The notes under the pieces were generated by a model. The model worked only from the letters and a program-made list of their open reading frames with translations, searched no databases and was not told the origin of the DNA. Of a stretch of 64,000 nt of DNA, positions 50,184-60,525 are shown piece by piece. Positions within the stretch are counted from its first letter, which is position 1. The number at the start of each line of letters is the position of its first letter. This DNA comes from Telmatospirillum sp. J64-1 (GTDB lineage: Bacteria > Pseudomonadota > Alphaproteobacteria > Rhodospirillales > Magnetospirillaceae): the NCBI RefSeq assembly GCF_006980715.1, contig NZ_SBHN01000006.1:124001-188000 (forward strand), written 5' to 3'. The position numbers were made by a program, and so were the translations under genes.

Positions 50184-52172
50184 TCAAAGCTCGATGCCGT
50201 CATCAGGGTTCATGGCGACCTGCCGCGCGACCATCCGCATGCGCTGGCGCATGGCGCGGGCCTTGGCCGCATCCACGTCCGGTTCGTCGTCCAGAATGTC
50301 GAACTCCTGCGTGGGCGACGGCGGCGGCGCGACGATTTCCTCATGCTCGGGCAATTCCGGCTCGCGGCGGATTCCGGCATTGGCCGGGTCGCCTTCGGCC
50401 CTATCGCTGGCGTCTGTCGCGGGATGGCCCGCCGCTGCGACCACGCGGCTCGACCAATCGTCGGATGACGGGTTCGCTGCGGCGGGACCGGCTGCCGGAT
50501 CGGGCGGGGTCAGGATGCGTTCCATGAACCGCGCATCCTCGAAATAGCGAGCTTTGATGGCCCGGATCGGCGGCGTTCCCGCGACCATGACGATTTCGTC
50601 GGATGGCGGAAGCTGCATCACCTCGCCTGGCGTGAGCAGCGGCCGGGCCGTCTCCTGCCGCGACACCATCAAATGCCCGAGCCACGGGGCCAGCCTATGC
50701 CCGGCGTAGTTGGTGGAATCGCGCATCTCGGTCGCGGTGCCGAGTGCTTCGCTGATCCGTTTCGCGGTCCTCTCGTCGTTCGTGGCGAAGGCGACGCGGA
50801 CGTGGCAGTTGTCCAAGACGCTGTTGTTTGCGCCGTATGCCTTCTCGATCTGGTTGAGGCTCTGCGCGATCAGGAAGGATTTCATCCCGTAGCCGGCCAT
50901 GAAGGCGAGCGCCGATTCAAAGAAGTCGAGCCGGCCGAGTGCGGGAAACTCATCCAGCATGAGCAGCAGGCGGTGGCGCTTGCCGGACGTGTTCAAATCC
51001 TCGGTCAACCGCCTGCCGATCTGGTTTAGGATCAGCCGGATCAGCGGCTTCGTCCGGTTGATGTCGGACGGCGGCACGACAAGGTAGAGGCTGACCGGCT
51101 CCTTGCTGCCGACCAGATCGGCAATGCGCCAGTCGCACCGCGCCGTGACGCGCGCCACCACGGGATCGCGGTAGAGGCCGAGATAGGACATGGCGGTGCT
51201 GAGAACGCCCGACCGCTCGTTCTCGCTCTTGTTGAGCAGTTCCCGCGCCGACGACGCGATGACGGGATGAACACCGGCTTCGCCCAGGTGCGGCGTGTCC
51301 ATCATCGCGCGCAAGGTCGCCTCGACGGGGCGGCGCGGGTCGGACAGGAAATTGGCGACGCCCGCCAGCGTCTTGTCCGGTTCGGCATAGAGAACATGCA
51401 GGATTGCGCCGACAAGCAGGCTGTGGCTGGTCTTTTCCCAATGGTTGCGCTTGTCGAGGCTGCCTTCCGGGTCCACCAGAATATCCGCGATGTTCTGAAC
51501 GTCGCGGACTTCCCATTCGCCTTGCCGGACTTCGAGCAGCGGATTGTAGGCGGCGGACTTCGCGTTCGTGGGGTCGAACAGCAGGACGCGGCCGTGCTGC
51601 GCGCGAAAGCCCGCTGTCAGCGTCCAATTCTCCCCTTTAATGTCATGGACGATACAGCTTCCCGGCCAGGTCAGCAGCGTCGGGACGACCAAGCCGACGC
51701 CCTTGCCGCTGCGGGTCGGGGCGAAGCAAAGGACATGCTCGGGACCGTCATGGCGCAGATAGTCATTGGGATGCCTGCCAAGTACGACGCCATCGGGGCC
51801 GAGCAATCCTGCCGCACGGATTTCCCTTTCCTCGGCCCATCGCGCTGAACCGTAGGTAGCGACGTTGCGCGCCTCTCGCGCCCGGATGATCGACATGAGG
51901 ATGGCGGCGGCGATGGCGAGGAAGCCGCCCGATACCGCGATGATGCCGCCCTCCACGAAGATCGCGGGCGCATAAGCGTCGAAGGAAAACCACCACCAGA
52001 AGAAGGCGGGCGGATAATAGACCGGCAGGCCCACCAGCTCGAACCACGGATTGCCAAGCTGGGACTGGAAGCCGAGGCGGAACGCCGTCCATTGCGTCGC
52101 CGCCCACGTCATCACCAGAACGATGGTGGCAACCACCACCATCTGGCCCCATAAGATTCGGCCTCCGCGCAT
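50184..52172 (-). CDS. traG: conjugal coupling protein TraG (VirD4-like)
   Basis: Inner-membrane ATPase of 662 residues that passes the relaxosome to the channel. N-terminal helices at about 9-30, 55-75 and 80-100, Walker A in FAPTRSGKGVGLVVPTLL, then LLMLDEFPALGRLDFFESAL (Walker B) and AQSLNQIEKAYG. The C-terminal 100 residues are acidic and disordered. ATG 52172 is preferred over a TTG six codons earlier because GGAG lies 5 bp before it. A 22-bp repeat shared with trbB lies about 98 bp upstream. No relaxase gene adjoins, which is unusual. Confidence 0.93.
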   Translation of the reverse strand: MRGGRILWGQMVVVATIVLVMTWAATQWTAFRLGFQSQLGNPWFELVGLPVYYPPAFFWWWFSFDAYAPAIFVEGGIIAVSGGFLAIAAAILMSIIRAREARNVATYGSARWAEEREIRAAGLLGPDGVVLGRHPNDYLRHDGPEHVLCFAPTRSGKGVGLVVPTLLTWPGSCIVHDIKGENWTLTAGFRAQHGRVLLFDPTNAKSAAYNPLLEVRQGEWEVRDVQNIADILVDPEGSLDKRNHWEKTSHSLLVGAILHVLYAEPDKTLAGVANFLSDPRRPVEATLRAMMDTPHLGEAGVHPVIASSARELLNKSENERSGVLSTAMSYLGLYRDPVVARVTARCDWRIADLVGSKEPVSLYLVVPPSDINRTKPLIRLILNQIGRRLTEDLNTSGKRHRLLLMLDEFPALGRLDFFESALAFMAGYGMKSFLIAQSLNQIEKAYGANNSVLDNCHVRVAFATNDERTAKRISEALGTATEMRDSTNYAGHRLAPWLGHLMVSRQETARPLLTPGEVMQLPPSDEIVMVAGTPPIRAIKARYFEDARFMERILTPPDPAAGPAAANPSSDDWSSRVVAAAGHPATDASDRAEGDPANAGIRREPELPEHEEIVAPPPSPTQEFDILDDEPDVDAAKARAMRQRMRMVARQVAMNPDDGIEL

Positions 52173-52269
52173 CCAGGCTCCAGTCTGCAAAAGGGACGGA
52201 GCCGATCAGAGAGTAGGCAATTATGGGACAGGCAACAGGAAAGAGGATGCCGGAGGGCTACCGGATACT

Positions 52270-52291
52270 ATCGGCGGCAAATAGGACGGGT
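52270..52291. repeat. 22-bp direct repeat, copy 2 (upstream of traG)
   Basis: Exact copy of 48969-48990 in the same orientation. It lies about 98 bp before the traG start, just beyond the end of the DUF2285-like gene. Confidence 0.8.
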
Positions 52292-52295
52292 CGGG

Positions 52296-52598
52296 TCAGT
52301 GCGTCCGGCCCCGCCGTTCTTCGTCGCAGGCTTGTTCGAGGATTCTGCGGTAGCCCTGATTCGCCATCCATTGCGCGCGGGCAAGATGGCTTTCCCAGCA
52401 ATGGCGTGTGCTGGTCTCGTCCGTGACGGGATCGCGGTGGAGGACGATCCGCGCCACCTCCCTCCAGTCGGCCCCTTCCGCCTCCGCGTCGAGCAGCCGA
52501 AGATAGGTCACGAAATGCTCTTCGTCGTAGGTGGTGATGGCAGGGCCGGTCGGAGCCTTATCCTCTACATCGGGATCAAGTTCCGGGCGCACGCTCAT
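52296..52598 (-). CDS. DUF2285-like small protein
   Basis: Protein of 100 residues starting MSVRPELDPDVEDKAP, with a helical core EEHFVTYLRLLDAEAEGADW, REVARIVLHRDP and HLARAQWMANQGYRRIL. The last stretch resembles DUF2285 proteins of conjugative elements, where one or two short genes of this kind sit near traG or XRE regulators. AGGA lies 8 bp before the ATG at 52598, better than an upstream start. The gene is divergent from the XRE gene and may share the 33-bp palindrome as its operator. Confidence 0.65.
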   Translation of the reverse strand: MSVRPELDPDVEDKAPTGPAITTYDEEHFVTYLRLLDAEAEGADWREVARIVLHRDPVTDETSTRHCWESHLARAQWMANQGYRRILEQACDEERRGRTH

Positions 52599-52680
52599 GA
52601 GTGTTGTCCTTCTCGGGGGCGATGCGAAGAACAGTTGCGCACGGCCAATATGGCGGATGAATAGCATAGCGCCGGACGAT

Positions 52681-52713
52681 TAGGAACGATCATTCCTAGA
52701 ATGATCGTTCCTA
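52681..52713. promoter_or_regulatory. perfect 33-bp inverted repeat (operator)
   Basis: TAGGAACGATCATTC (52681-52695), spacer CTA, then GAATGATCGTTCCTA (52699-52713): 15-bp arms with no mismatch. It lies between the divergent DUF2285-like and XRE genes, 20 bp before the XRE ATG. Position and symmetry fit the binding site of the XRE dimer or a pair of dimers. Confidence 0.85.
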
Positions 52714-52732
52714 TGCTGGTTCCCCTCTCGTC

Positions 52733-52954
52733 ATGGATCTCAAGGAGGTCATGGCGAAAAATCTGCGTCGGACACGTCATGATAAAAAGCTGACGCAAGA
52801 GGAACTGGCCGACCGCGCCGGGCTGAGCATGCGCTATGTCGGGGCTATCGAACGCGGCGACGTGTCCGCGAGCGTGACCGTTCTCGGCCAGATTGCCGAT
52901 GCCCTTGGGATCGAGCCCGGCGAATTGCTGAAAAGGTCAGAGGGGTCGGGCTGA
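52733..52954 (+). CDS. XRE-family helix-turn-helix regulator
   Basis: Small DNA-binding protein of 73 residues consisting of little more than one HTH_3 domain (about 9-64: KLTQEELADRAGLSMRYVGAIERGDVSASV, shortened). Such regulators are Cro/C-protein-like and commonly hold the transfer genes of ICEs silent. It is the only plus-strand gene in this part of the element, so it faces the DUF2285-like/traG unit across the 33-bp palindrome. Its end overlaps the LysR gene end by 18 bases (convergent). Confidence 0.88.
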   Translation: MDLKEVMAKNLRRTRHDKKLTQEELADRAGLSMRYVGAIERGDVSASVTVLGQIADALGIEPGELLKRSEGSG

Positions 52955-53878
52955 CCGTCCCATCTTGCCTGCGAGGGTGAGCAGGTTGTTCAATGCCGCG
53001 CTACGGTTGGACGGCGACCAGACGGCCGAGAACGGAACCGGCTCCAGTTCATCGGCGAACGGCAGGAAGACGATGCCGGTCGTCGGCAGCAGGGACGTTG
53101 CCGCGCCGACGATGGTGATGCCGAAGCTCTTTCCCACCATGGAAAGCAGCGTGCCGCGCCCCACGTCGAAGCGCAGGATCGACGGCGCGGGCCAGCGCCC
53201 GGCGAGGCGCAGAACGATATGGTCATGCACCTGCGGGCCGGTGCCGCCGTGCCGGACAAGGAAGGTCTCGCCCGCCAGATCGGCCCAGGTGACGGCAGGC
53301 TTCCCGGCGAGCTGATGCCCCTCCGGCAGCACGGCCAGAAGTGGTTCGGTCCAGATCGGTCGGGTATGGCAGTCGGGCAGCTCCGGCGTGCCGGCGACGA
53401 ACGCTATATCCACCCGGTCGGCGCGAAGCTGCATCACCGCCTCGCGGGCCGTGCCTTCGATAATCTCCACGTCGATGCCGGGATGGTCTTCGCGATATTG
53501 CCCGATCAGTTCGGCGAGGAAGCTGCGCGGGATCAGGGCATGGATGCCGATGCGCAGCCGGCCGCACTCCCCTTGCGCCGCCATGCCGGCGGTCTTCACG
53601 GCATGGTCGAGTTGATCGACGCCGGCCGACACCCGTTCGACAAACAGGCGTCCGGCTTCGGTGAGCCGGACGCCTCGCGTGTTGCGCTCGAACAGGAGGA
53701 TGCCAAGTTCTTCCTCCAATGCCCTGATCCGGGCGCTGACGCTCGACTGGCTGGTGCCGAGTGCCTGGGCAGCGCGGTAGAAGCTGAGATATTCGGCGAC
53801 GGCGAGCGCCTGAATCAGCGACGCAAGGGGGATGCGCGACCCCAGCGCAGTCGGCATGCCCCCTTGGCGATCAATCAT
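52937..53878 (-). CDS. LysR-family transcriptional regulator
   Basis: Regulator of 313 residues when started at ATG 53878 (MIDRQGG); an extra eight codons are possible. The HTH is at about 20-75 (LIQALAVAEYLSFYRAAQAL, GTSQSSVSARIRALEEELG), followed by a LysR substrate domain (about 95-300). Target genes are not obvious; it lies just downstream of the MFS exporter gene on the same strand, so it might be part of the cargo. Ligand unknown. Confidence 0.85.
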   Translation of the reverse strand: MIDRQGGMPTALGSRIPLASLIQALAVAEYLSFYRAAQALGTSQSSVSARIRALEEELGILLFERNTRGVRLTEAGRLFVERVSAGVDQLDHAVKTAGMAAQGECGRLRIGIHALIPRSFLAELIGQYREDHPGIDVEIIEGTAREAVMQLRADRVDIAFVAGTPELPDCHTRPIWTEPLLAVLPEGHQLAGKPAVTWADLAGETFLVRHGGTGPQVHDHIVLRLAGRWPAPSILRFDVGRGTLLSMVGKSFGITIVGAATSLLPTTGIVFLPFADELEPVPFSAVWSPSNRSAALNNLLTLAGKMGRSARPL

Positions 53879-53904
53879 GAGTGCTGATCGACGCCGACGC
53901 ATCG

Positions 53905-55263
53905 CTACCCCTTTGGCCAGTTTTGATGGTGATCATCAATAATGTAGGGGTGAGCGTGGCGGATCGGCCCATGGCGATGGACGCGGTTTCCGTCAGCATT
54001 GCCAAGGAGCGGCGGCGCATGATCGGTCCCGGCGTCGAGCGGATGGCTGTGCTCGATTTCGTGGTGATCGTGCTCGATGATATCGGGATCATTTGCGGGC
54101 CAGAGCCGCATGGCTGCGATCGCGCCAGATCCAGCCGCGATGGCCAACACCGCGAAAGCTATCGTCATCCCGAAACTTGCGCCGAGCCAACCCGCCAGCG
54201 GATAGGTCACGAGCCATCCAGCATGCGACAGCGCGAACTGCGCAGCGAACAGCGACGGCCGATCTTCCGGGTGTGCGGAGCGACGCAGCAGGATACCACC
54301 TGGCGTCATGACAGCGGAACCGGCAGCGCCCAGCAAGAGCCAAAGAACCAGAATCGACCACCAGTTCTGGTAAAACGCGGCGATCGCGAGCAACACCGGC
54401 AAAGCCACTGCGCCCGTGATCATGACGCCGCGCGGTGATCTGCCTTTGAGGAGTTTAAGCAAGGCGATGGCGACGACCATGGAACCAGCCCCATAGGCAG
54501 CGAAGAACCATGCCACGTCACCTTCCGTGCCCCCGAAGCCTGCACGAACGATGACCACCGTGTTCACGATCACCATTGCGCCTGATGCCGCCGCGGCAAA
54601 GCTGAGGGCCAGCAACCCACGCAAGCGGGGAGTCGAGAAGTAAATCCAGGCGCCGCGTGTCAACCGCTCCACGAAGCTGCGCTGAACGGCCTTCACGACG
54701 GGCAGCGTGACCGACAGCACCAGGATACCCGACGCCACAAAGCCGATGGCATTTCCGACGAACAACCAGTGGAAGCTGATGACCGTCAGGAGCAACGCCG
54801 CGAGTAGAGGGCTGGCAAGGGATTCGAGATCATAGGCCAGCCGCGACATGGAGAGCGCGGCCGTGTATTCCTCCTCATCAGGAAGTACATCGGGGATTGT
54901 CGCCTGGAAAGTCGGCGTGAACGCCGCCGAGCAGGACTGGAACAGGAAGACCAGCACATAGATCTGCCAGATCTCCGAGACAAAGGGTAGCAGCAGGACC
55001 ATCCCTGCCCGAATGAGATCAAGAGTGACGAGCAATGCGCGGCGCGGCATCCAGCCGGCCAAGGCGCCGGCAAAGGGGGAAACGCCAACATAGGCGATCA
55101 TCTTGACGGCCAGCGCCACGCCCAGCACCTGGCCCGCATCCGCGCCGGCGATATCGTAAGCGAGCAGGCCGAGCGCGACGGTCGTGAGGCCCGTCCCGAT
55201 CAGGGAGAGAACCTGCGCAGCGAAGAGATTTCGATAAGTTCGGTTGGCGAGGATCGAAAGCAT
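53905..55263 (-). CDS. MFS exporter with His-rich tail (NreB-like)
   Basis: Inner-membrane exporter of 452 residues, about 12 helices, with the MFS loop PFAGALAGWMPRRALLV between helices 2 and 3. The C-terminus is strongly His-rich (HDHHEIEHSHPLD, DHAP, VHRHGPIRHAH, DDHH), as in the nickel exporter NreB. A start at ATG 55263 (MLSILANRTYRNLF) matches this subfamily. A 43-codon ORF ends 8 bp before it, and a CueR-type promoter precedes that ORF. Nickel or cobalt efflux is the family expectation; the CueR-type site suggests copper or gold/silver induction instead. Confidence 0.85.
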   Translation of the reverse strand: MLSILANRTYRNLFAAQVLSLIGTGLTTVALGLLAYDIAGADAGQVLGVALAVKMIAYVGVSPFAGALAGWMPRRALLVTLDLIRAGMVLLLPFVSEIWQIYVLVFLFQSCSAAFTPTFQATIPDVLPDEEEYTAALSMSRLAYDLESLASPLLAALLLTVISFHWLFVGNAIGFVASGILVLSVTLPVVKAVQRSFVERLTRGAWIYFSTPRLRGLLALSFAAAASGAMVIVNTVVIVRAGFGGTEGDVAWFFAAYGAGSMVVAIALLKLLKGRSPRGVMITGAVALPVLLAIAAFYQNWWSILVLWLLLGAAGSAVMTPGGILLRRSAHPEDRPSLFAAQFALSHAGWLVTYPLAGWLGASFGMTIAFAVLAIAAGSGAIAAMRLWPANDPDIIEHDHHEIEHSHPLDAGTDHAPPLLGNADGNRVHRHGPIRHAHPYIIDDHHQNWPKG

Positions 55264-55270
55264 GGTGATC

Positions 55271-55402
55271 CTAACGGCAGGCGGAAACTTCGCGCCCCGC
55301 CGATCCAAACAGGATCACGTCGAAGCGCTCGCAGGTCGTGCCTTCGACCGGCGGGCTGAATTTCCTTTCAACCGAGAAATTGTTCTTCACCGGAACGCTC
55401 AT
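55271..55402 (-). CDS. 43-codon ORF ahead of the MFS exporter
   Basis: ATG at 55402 with AGGAGG 5 bp upstream, stop TAG at 55271-55273, 7 bp before the exporter ATG. The product begins MSVPVKNNFSVERKFSPPVE, continues GTTCERFDVILFGSAGREVS and ends ACR, with two cysteines. It is the first gene behind the CueR-type promoter at 55449-55471, which would give a leader of about 32 nt. I know no family; it could be a metallochaperone-like peptide, a translational coupler, or the relic of a longer gene. Confidence 0.6.
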   Translation of the reverse strand: MSVPVKNNFSVERKFSPPVEGTTCERFDVILFGSAGREVSACR

Positions 55403-55440
55403 TGCCGCCTCCTAACCTTCGTCAACGGGTGTCAAACAGC

Positions 55441-55471
55441 ACCGTGCGCCTTCCAAGGGTTGGAAGGTCAA
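55441..55471 (-). promoter_or_regulatory. CueR-type promoter of the 43-codon ORF and MFS exporter
   Basis: On the minus strand, -35 TTGACC (55471-55466), then a 19-bp spacer holding the dyad CCTTCCAA-CCC-TTGGAAGG (55467-55449), then a poor -10 CACGGT. The overlong 19-bp spacer with a central dyad is the hallmark of MerR/CueR-controlled promoters, and CCTTCC-N-GGAAGG is the E. coli CueR site pattern. Confidence 0.8.
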
Positions 55472-55718
55472 GACCCTATTTCATCTTGATTTCCAACAAC
55501 CCAAACCAAACTCGCACTCGATTGAAAGCAGCAGGTTCAACCTTCGTACTACCGCTCAGACAGGAAGCGGAACGATGAACCTTCCATGCAGAGCCAAAGA
55601 CGCGAGTGCCGAAATCGCGACGTGCTTCGGATGCTCCGCTGATTTTCGCTAGTCATCGGCATGGTCCTCGTCGATGTGGGTCATTGGGGAGGCGGGGCAG
55701 TCATGTGGTGCCTCTGAC
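55472..55718. other. intergenic stretch with no supported gene
   Basis: Between the CueR-type promoter and the end of the DUF411 gene I see no convincing coding sequence, tRNA or repeat. It is more AT-rich than the flanks. Confidence 0.4.
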
Positions 55719-56204
55719 TTAGATTTCCCGTGGCCCGAGAAAGCGTCCGAAGCTCCGGGTGGTCGGGCCGAACAGGAACGCTTCATAGGGCTCGGGATCG
55801 ACTCCGGGAAAATCCATGCCGGGCGAACCGGCAGGCATTCCGGGCACGGCCAGCCCCGTCGCGTCAGGCCGCTCGGCCAGCAGGCGGCGGATCGCCGCGG
55901 CAGGCGCATGGCCCTCGACCACATAGCCCCCCACCTCGGCGGTGTGGCACGATGCCATATCGGCTGGCACGCCGAGCCGCTGCTTGAGGCGGTCCATGTC
56001 GGTGGATTCTACCACTTGCACCGGGAAGCCTGCGGCCTCGATATGCGCGACCCAGCCATCGCAGCAGCCGCAGGATGGATCCTTGGTGACGTTCACCAGG
56101 GGCAGCGTTTCGGCATGTCCCGATCCTGCCATGGTCATCAGCAGGGGCAGCGCGCCGGCGGCCGTCAGAACGGTGCGCCGGCTGATGTGGTGATCGATTC
56201 TCAT
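55719..56204 (-). CDS. DUF411 metal-binding protein
   Basis: Exported protein of 161 residues when started at ATG 56204 (MRIDHHISRRTVLTAAG); a Tat-like SRRTVL precedes a hydrophobic stretch and the cut near GHAE. The DUF411 core has the metal-site cysteines in VTKDPSCGCCDGWVAHI, then DMASCHTAEVGGYVVEGHAP. DUF411 proteins accompany copper-resistance genes and are thought to bind copper in the periplasm. It is 101 bp downstream of the Cu ATPase gene, on the same strand. Confidence 0.88.
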   Translation of the reverse strand: MRIDHHISRRTVLTAAGALPLLMTMAGSGHAETLPLVNVTKDPSCGCCDGWVAHIEAAGFPVQVVESTDMDRLKQRLGVPADMASCHTAEVGGYVVEGHAPAAAIRRLLAERPDATGLAVPGMPAGSPGMDFPGVDPEPYEAFLFGPTTRSFGRFLGPREI

Positions 56205-56304
56205 CGTCAAACCTCGTTTCATGGATTCATTGTCTCGCTGTCACGGTCCGCATGCGGCGCACAAAGGGGTGAGCAGCAAATCGAAGCCCGCGACACTCCC
56301 ATCG

Positions 56305-58698
<2,394 letters not shown>

Positions 58699-58717
58699 TT
58701 TCACGCGTCCTCGGCGT

Positions 58718-58885
58718 CTAAGCTTGCTCTTTGCCTATTCTGCGCCTTCCAACCGTTGGAAGGTCAAGAGGTGATCGGAGTCCAGAGTTCCTGCCATCAG
58801 CGGTGAGCCAGCCCGAAATGACGAGTGCTTTGCGATCACCACTCGCGGACATGTGGCCGGCATGGCCACCGTTAGACATTGACAT
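58718..58885 (-). pseudogene. fragment resembling the start of a CDF-family metal exporter
   Basis: ORF of 55 codons with AAGGAG 7 bp before its ATG (58885). The first 26 or so residues (MSMSNGGHAGHMSASGDRKA, LVISGWLT) look like the start of cation-diffusion-facilitator exporters as I recall them; after SGWLT the homology stops and the frame enters the CueR-type promoter. It is best read as a truncated remnant, though it may still be translated. The comparison is from memory and should be tested by alignment. Confidence 0.45.
58737..58767 (-). promoter_or_regulatory. copA: CueR-type promoter of the Cu ATPase gene
   Basis: On the minus strand, -35 TTGACC (58767-58762), 19-bp spacer with dyad CCTTCCAA-CGG-TTGGAAGG (58763-58745), -10 CAGAAT (58742-58737). 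Apart from the two variable central bases it is identical to the site at 55441-55471 through the -35 and dyad. Confidence 0.88.
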
Positions 58886-58907
58886 GAGTTCACTCCTTGT
58901 TGCCAAA

Positions 58908-58933
58908 GGAGGACGCCGGTGCCGGCGTCCTCT
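58908..58933 (-). terminator. terminator of the multicopper oxidase gene
   Basis: GGACGCCGG (58911-58919) pairs with CCGGCGTCC (58922-58930), with further pairs outside, and a short T run follows on the minus strand. It is 12 bp beyond the oxidase stop. Confidence 0.7.
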
Positions 58934-58944
58934 GCCAGCGCCGC

Positions 58945-60453
58945 CTATGCGCTGACCGCGAATTCGGTCATCATGCCTGTTTCAAGATGCGGCATATGAT
59001 GGCAATGCAGCATCCAGCGCGCGGCTTCTCCGGCATCGAGTGCCACGTCGACCATCGACATCGGCGGCACATACACCGTGTCCCGCCGCGCGCCCGTGAC
59101 CGCACGTCCATTCAGCCCGACGACCTGGAACACATGGCCGTGGAGATGCATCGGGTGACCCATCATCGACATATTGTGGAAGGACAGCACGATCCGTTCG
59201 CCGCGCCTCGCGGTAACCGGGCGATGCTGGCCCCAGACGGCACCGTTGATCGTCCACACATAGGGCTGCATCGAGCCGCCCAGCATCACCATGTGGCTGC
59301 GGTCCACCGGCCGGTCCGGCAAGGTCTCAGAGGCGATCAGGCGCGTCTCCTGCGCAAGGTCGGTGTCAAAGGCCGGTGCTTCGGTTTCTGCCAAAGCATC
59401 AATGTGCCGTATCTCGGCGCCCGGAGTGGCAAGGATCAGACCGGTGCGCTCCGGCGCGCCTTCTCGCAGCGCGAGGATCGGCCAGGCACCGCCCTCCGAA
59501 GGCAGGTCGATCTCAAGGTCGAGCCGTTGGCCCATGGCCAGACCGAACCTCGTGCCGGAGAGTGGCTGAACGGCATGGCCATCAACCGCGACGAGCCGGG
59601 CCTGCGCTTCGCCGGTGTCGAGCCAGAACACAGTCGCCGCAGCGGCGTTGATAACCCGCAGGCGGATACGCCCGCCGCGCTCGACCTGCACCACTTCCGG
59701 GTCCGAGAGCGTGCGATCGTTGGCAAGATAGGCGTCCCAGTCGTAGTCGTTGAGGTCCATCGCCATATTGTCCATGGACCCCATTCCCATCATGCCACCC
59801 ATGGCGCCGTGATCCATGCCATTCATCGGCATGTTTCCCATCGCGCCGTGGTCCATACCGGACATTCCGCTCGTGCCTGCGCCTTCGCCGCTTCCGTGAC
59901 TGCCCGTGGCGCCATGGCCGGACTTGATGTCAGCCATCACCTCCTCGGGCGCCTTGAACGAGAAATCATGCAGAAACAGCACCACCTCCTGCCGGTCAGC
60001 CGCGACATCCTCGGCGCTGCGCACGATCAGTGGCGCGGCCAGAAGGCGCATCTCGTGCAGCGGCACATGCGCGTGCATCCAGTAGGTGCCAGGCAGAGGT
60101 GCGAAGTCATAGGCGCGTGTCTCGCCGGGGGCGAGCATCGGCAAGGGCATGTCGGGCACGCCATCCTGCGCATTGGGCGGGATCTGGCCGTGCCAGTGAA
60201 TCAGTGTGGCGGTATCGAGTTCGTTTGTTAGATCCACCCGGAAGGCCATGCCGGGATCGAGTGTCAGGCCCTGTCCTGATGGCCCGGCAAGACCCCAGAC
60301 AGTGGCGGCGCGTCCGTCGATGTCCAGCGTCCGGCTGGCGGCGCGAAGCGACAGCGGCGTGGCGTCCTGCGCTGTCGCCATCCGGGGCACATGAGCGTAG
60401 GCCAGCATGGCTGCGCCAGCGGCGAGAAAGCCGCGTCGTGAAAGGGTATTCAT
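58945..60453 (-). CDS. multicopper oxidase (CopA/PcoA-like, Tat-exported)
   Basis: Periplasmic copper-detoxifying oxidase of 502 residues. Tat signal SRRGFLAAG, three cupredoxin domains with copper ligands in HWHGQ (about 86-90), MHAHVPLHE, HPMHLHGH and the C-terminal HCHHMPHLETGMM, which completes T1/T2/T3 sites. A Met/His/Gly-rich insert (about 185-245, many MDHGAM units) is a Cu(I)-binding loop as in CueO/PcoA. Oxidises Cu(I) to Cu(II) and may act with the Cu ATPase. It has GGAGAC before the ATG. No CueR-type box was seen directly before it. Confidence 0.92.
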   Translation of the reverse strand: MNTLSRRGFLAAGAAMLAYAHVPRMATAQDATPLSLRAASRTLDIDGRAATVWGLAGPSGQGLTLDPGMAFRVDLTNELDTATLIHWHGQIPPNAQDGVPDMPLPMLAPGETRAYDFAPLPGTYWMHAHVPLHEMRLLAAPLIVRSAEDVAADRQEVVLFLHDFSFKAPEEVMADIKSGHGATGSHGSGEGAGTSGMSGMDHGAMGNMPMNGMDHGAMGGMMGMGSMDNMAMDLNDYDWDAYLANDRTLSDPEVVQVERGGRIRLRVINAAAATVFWLDTGEAQARLVAVDGHAVQPLSGTRFGLAMGQRLDLEIDLPSEGGAWPILALREGAPERTGLILATPGAEIRHIDALAETEAPAFDTDLAQETRLIASETLPDRPVDRSHMVMLGGSMQPYVWTINGAVWGQHRPVTARRGERIVLSFHNMSMMGHPMHLHGHVFQVVGLNGRAVTGARRDTVYVPPMSMVDVALDAGEAARWMLHCHHMPHLETGMMTEFAVSA

Positions 60454-60525
60454 GGTCGTCTCCTCGGGACAGCAGTCCCGTTTCTCAAAGCTGTCGGAAG
60501 ACCACGGGCCGAAGCCCGGGCGCGA

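Noticed and set aside
55649-55718. Short open frame ending DEDHADD downstream of the DUF411 gene
   Set aside because: No ribosome site and no recognisable sequence; overlaps the end of the DUF411 gene in another frame.
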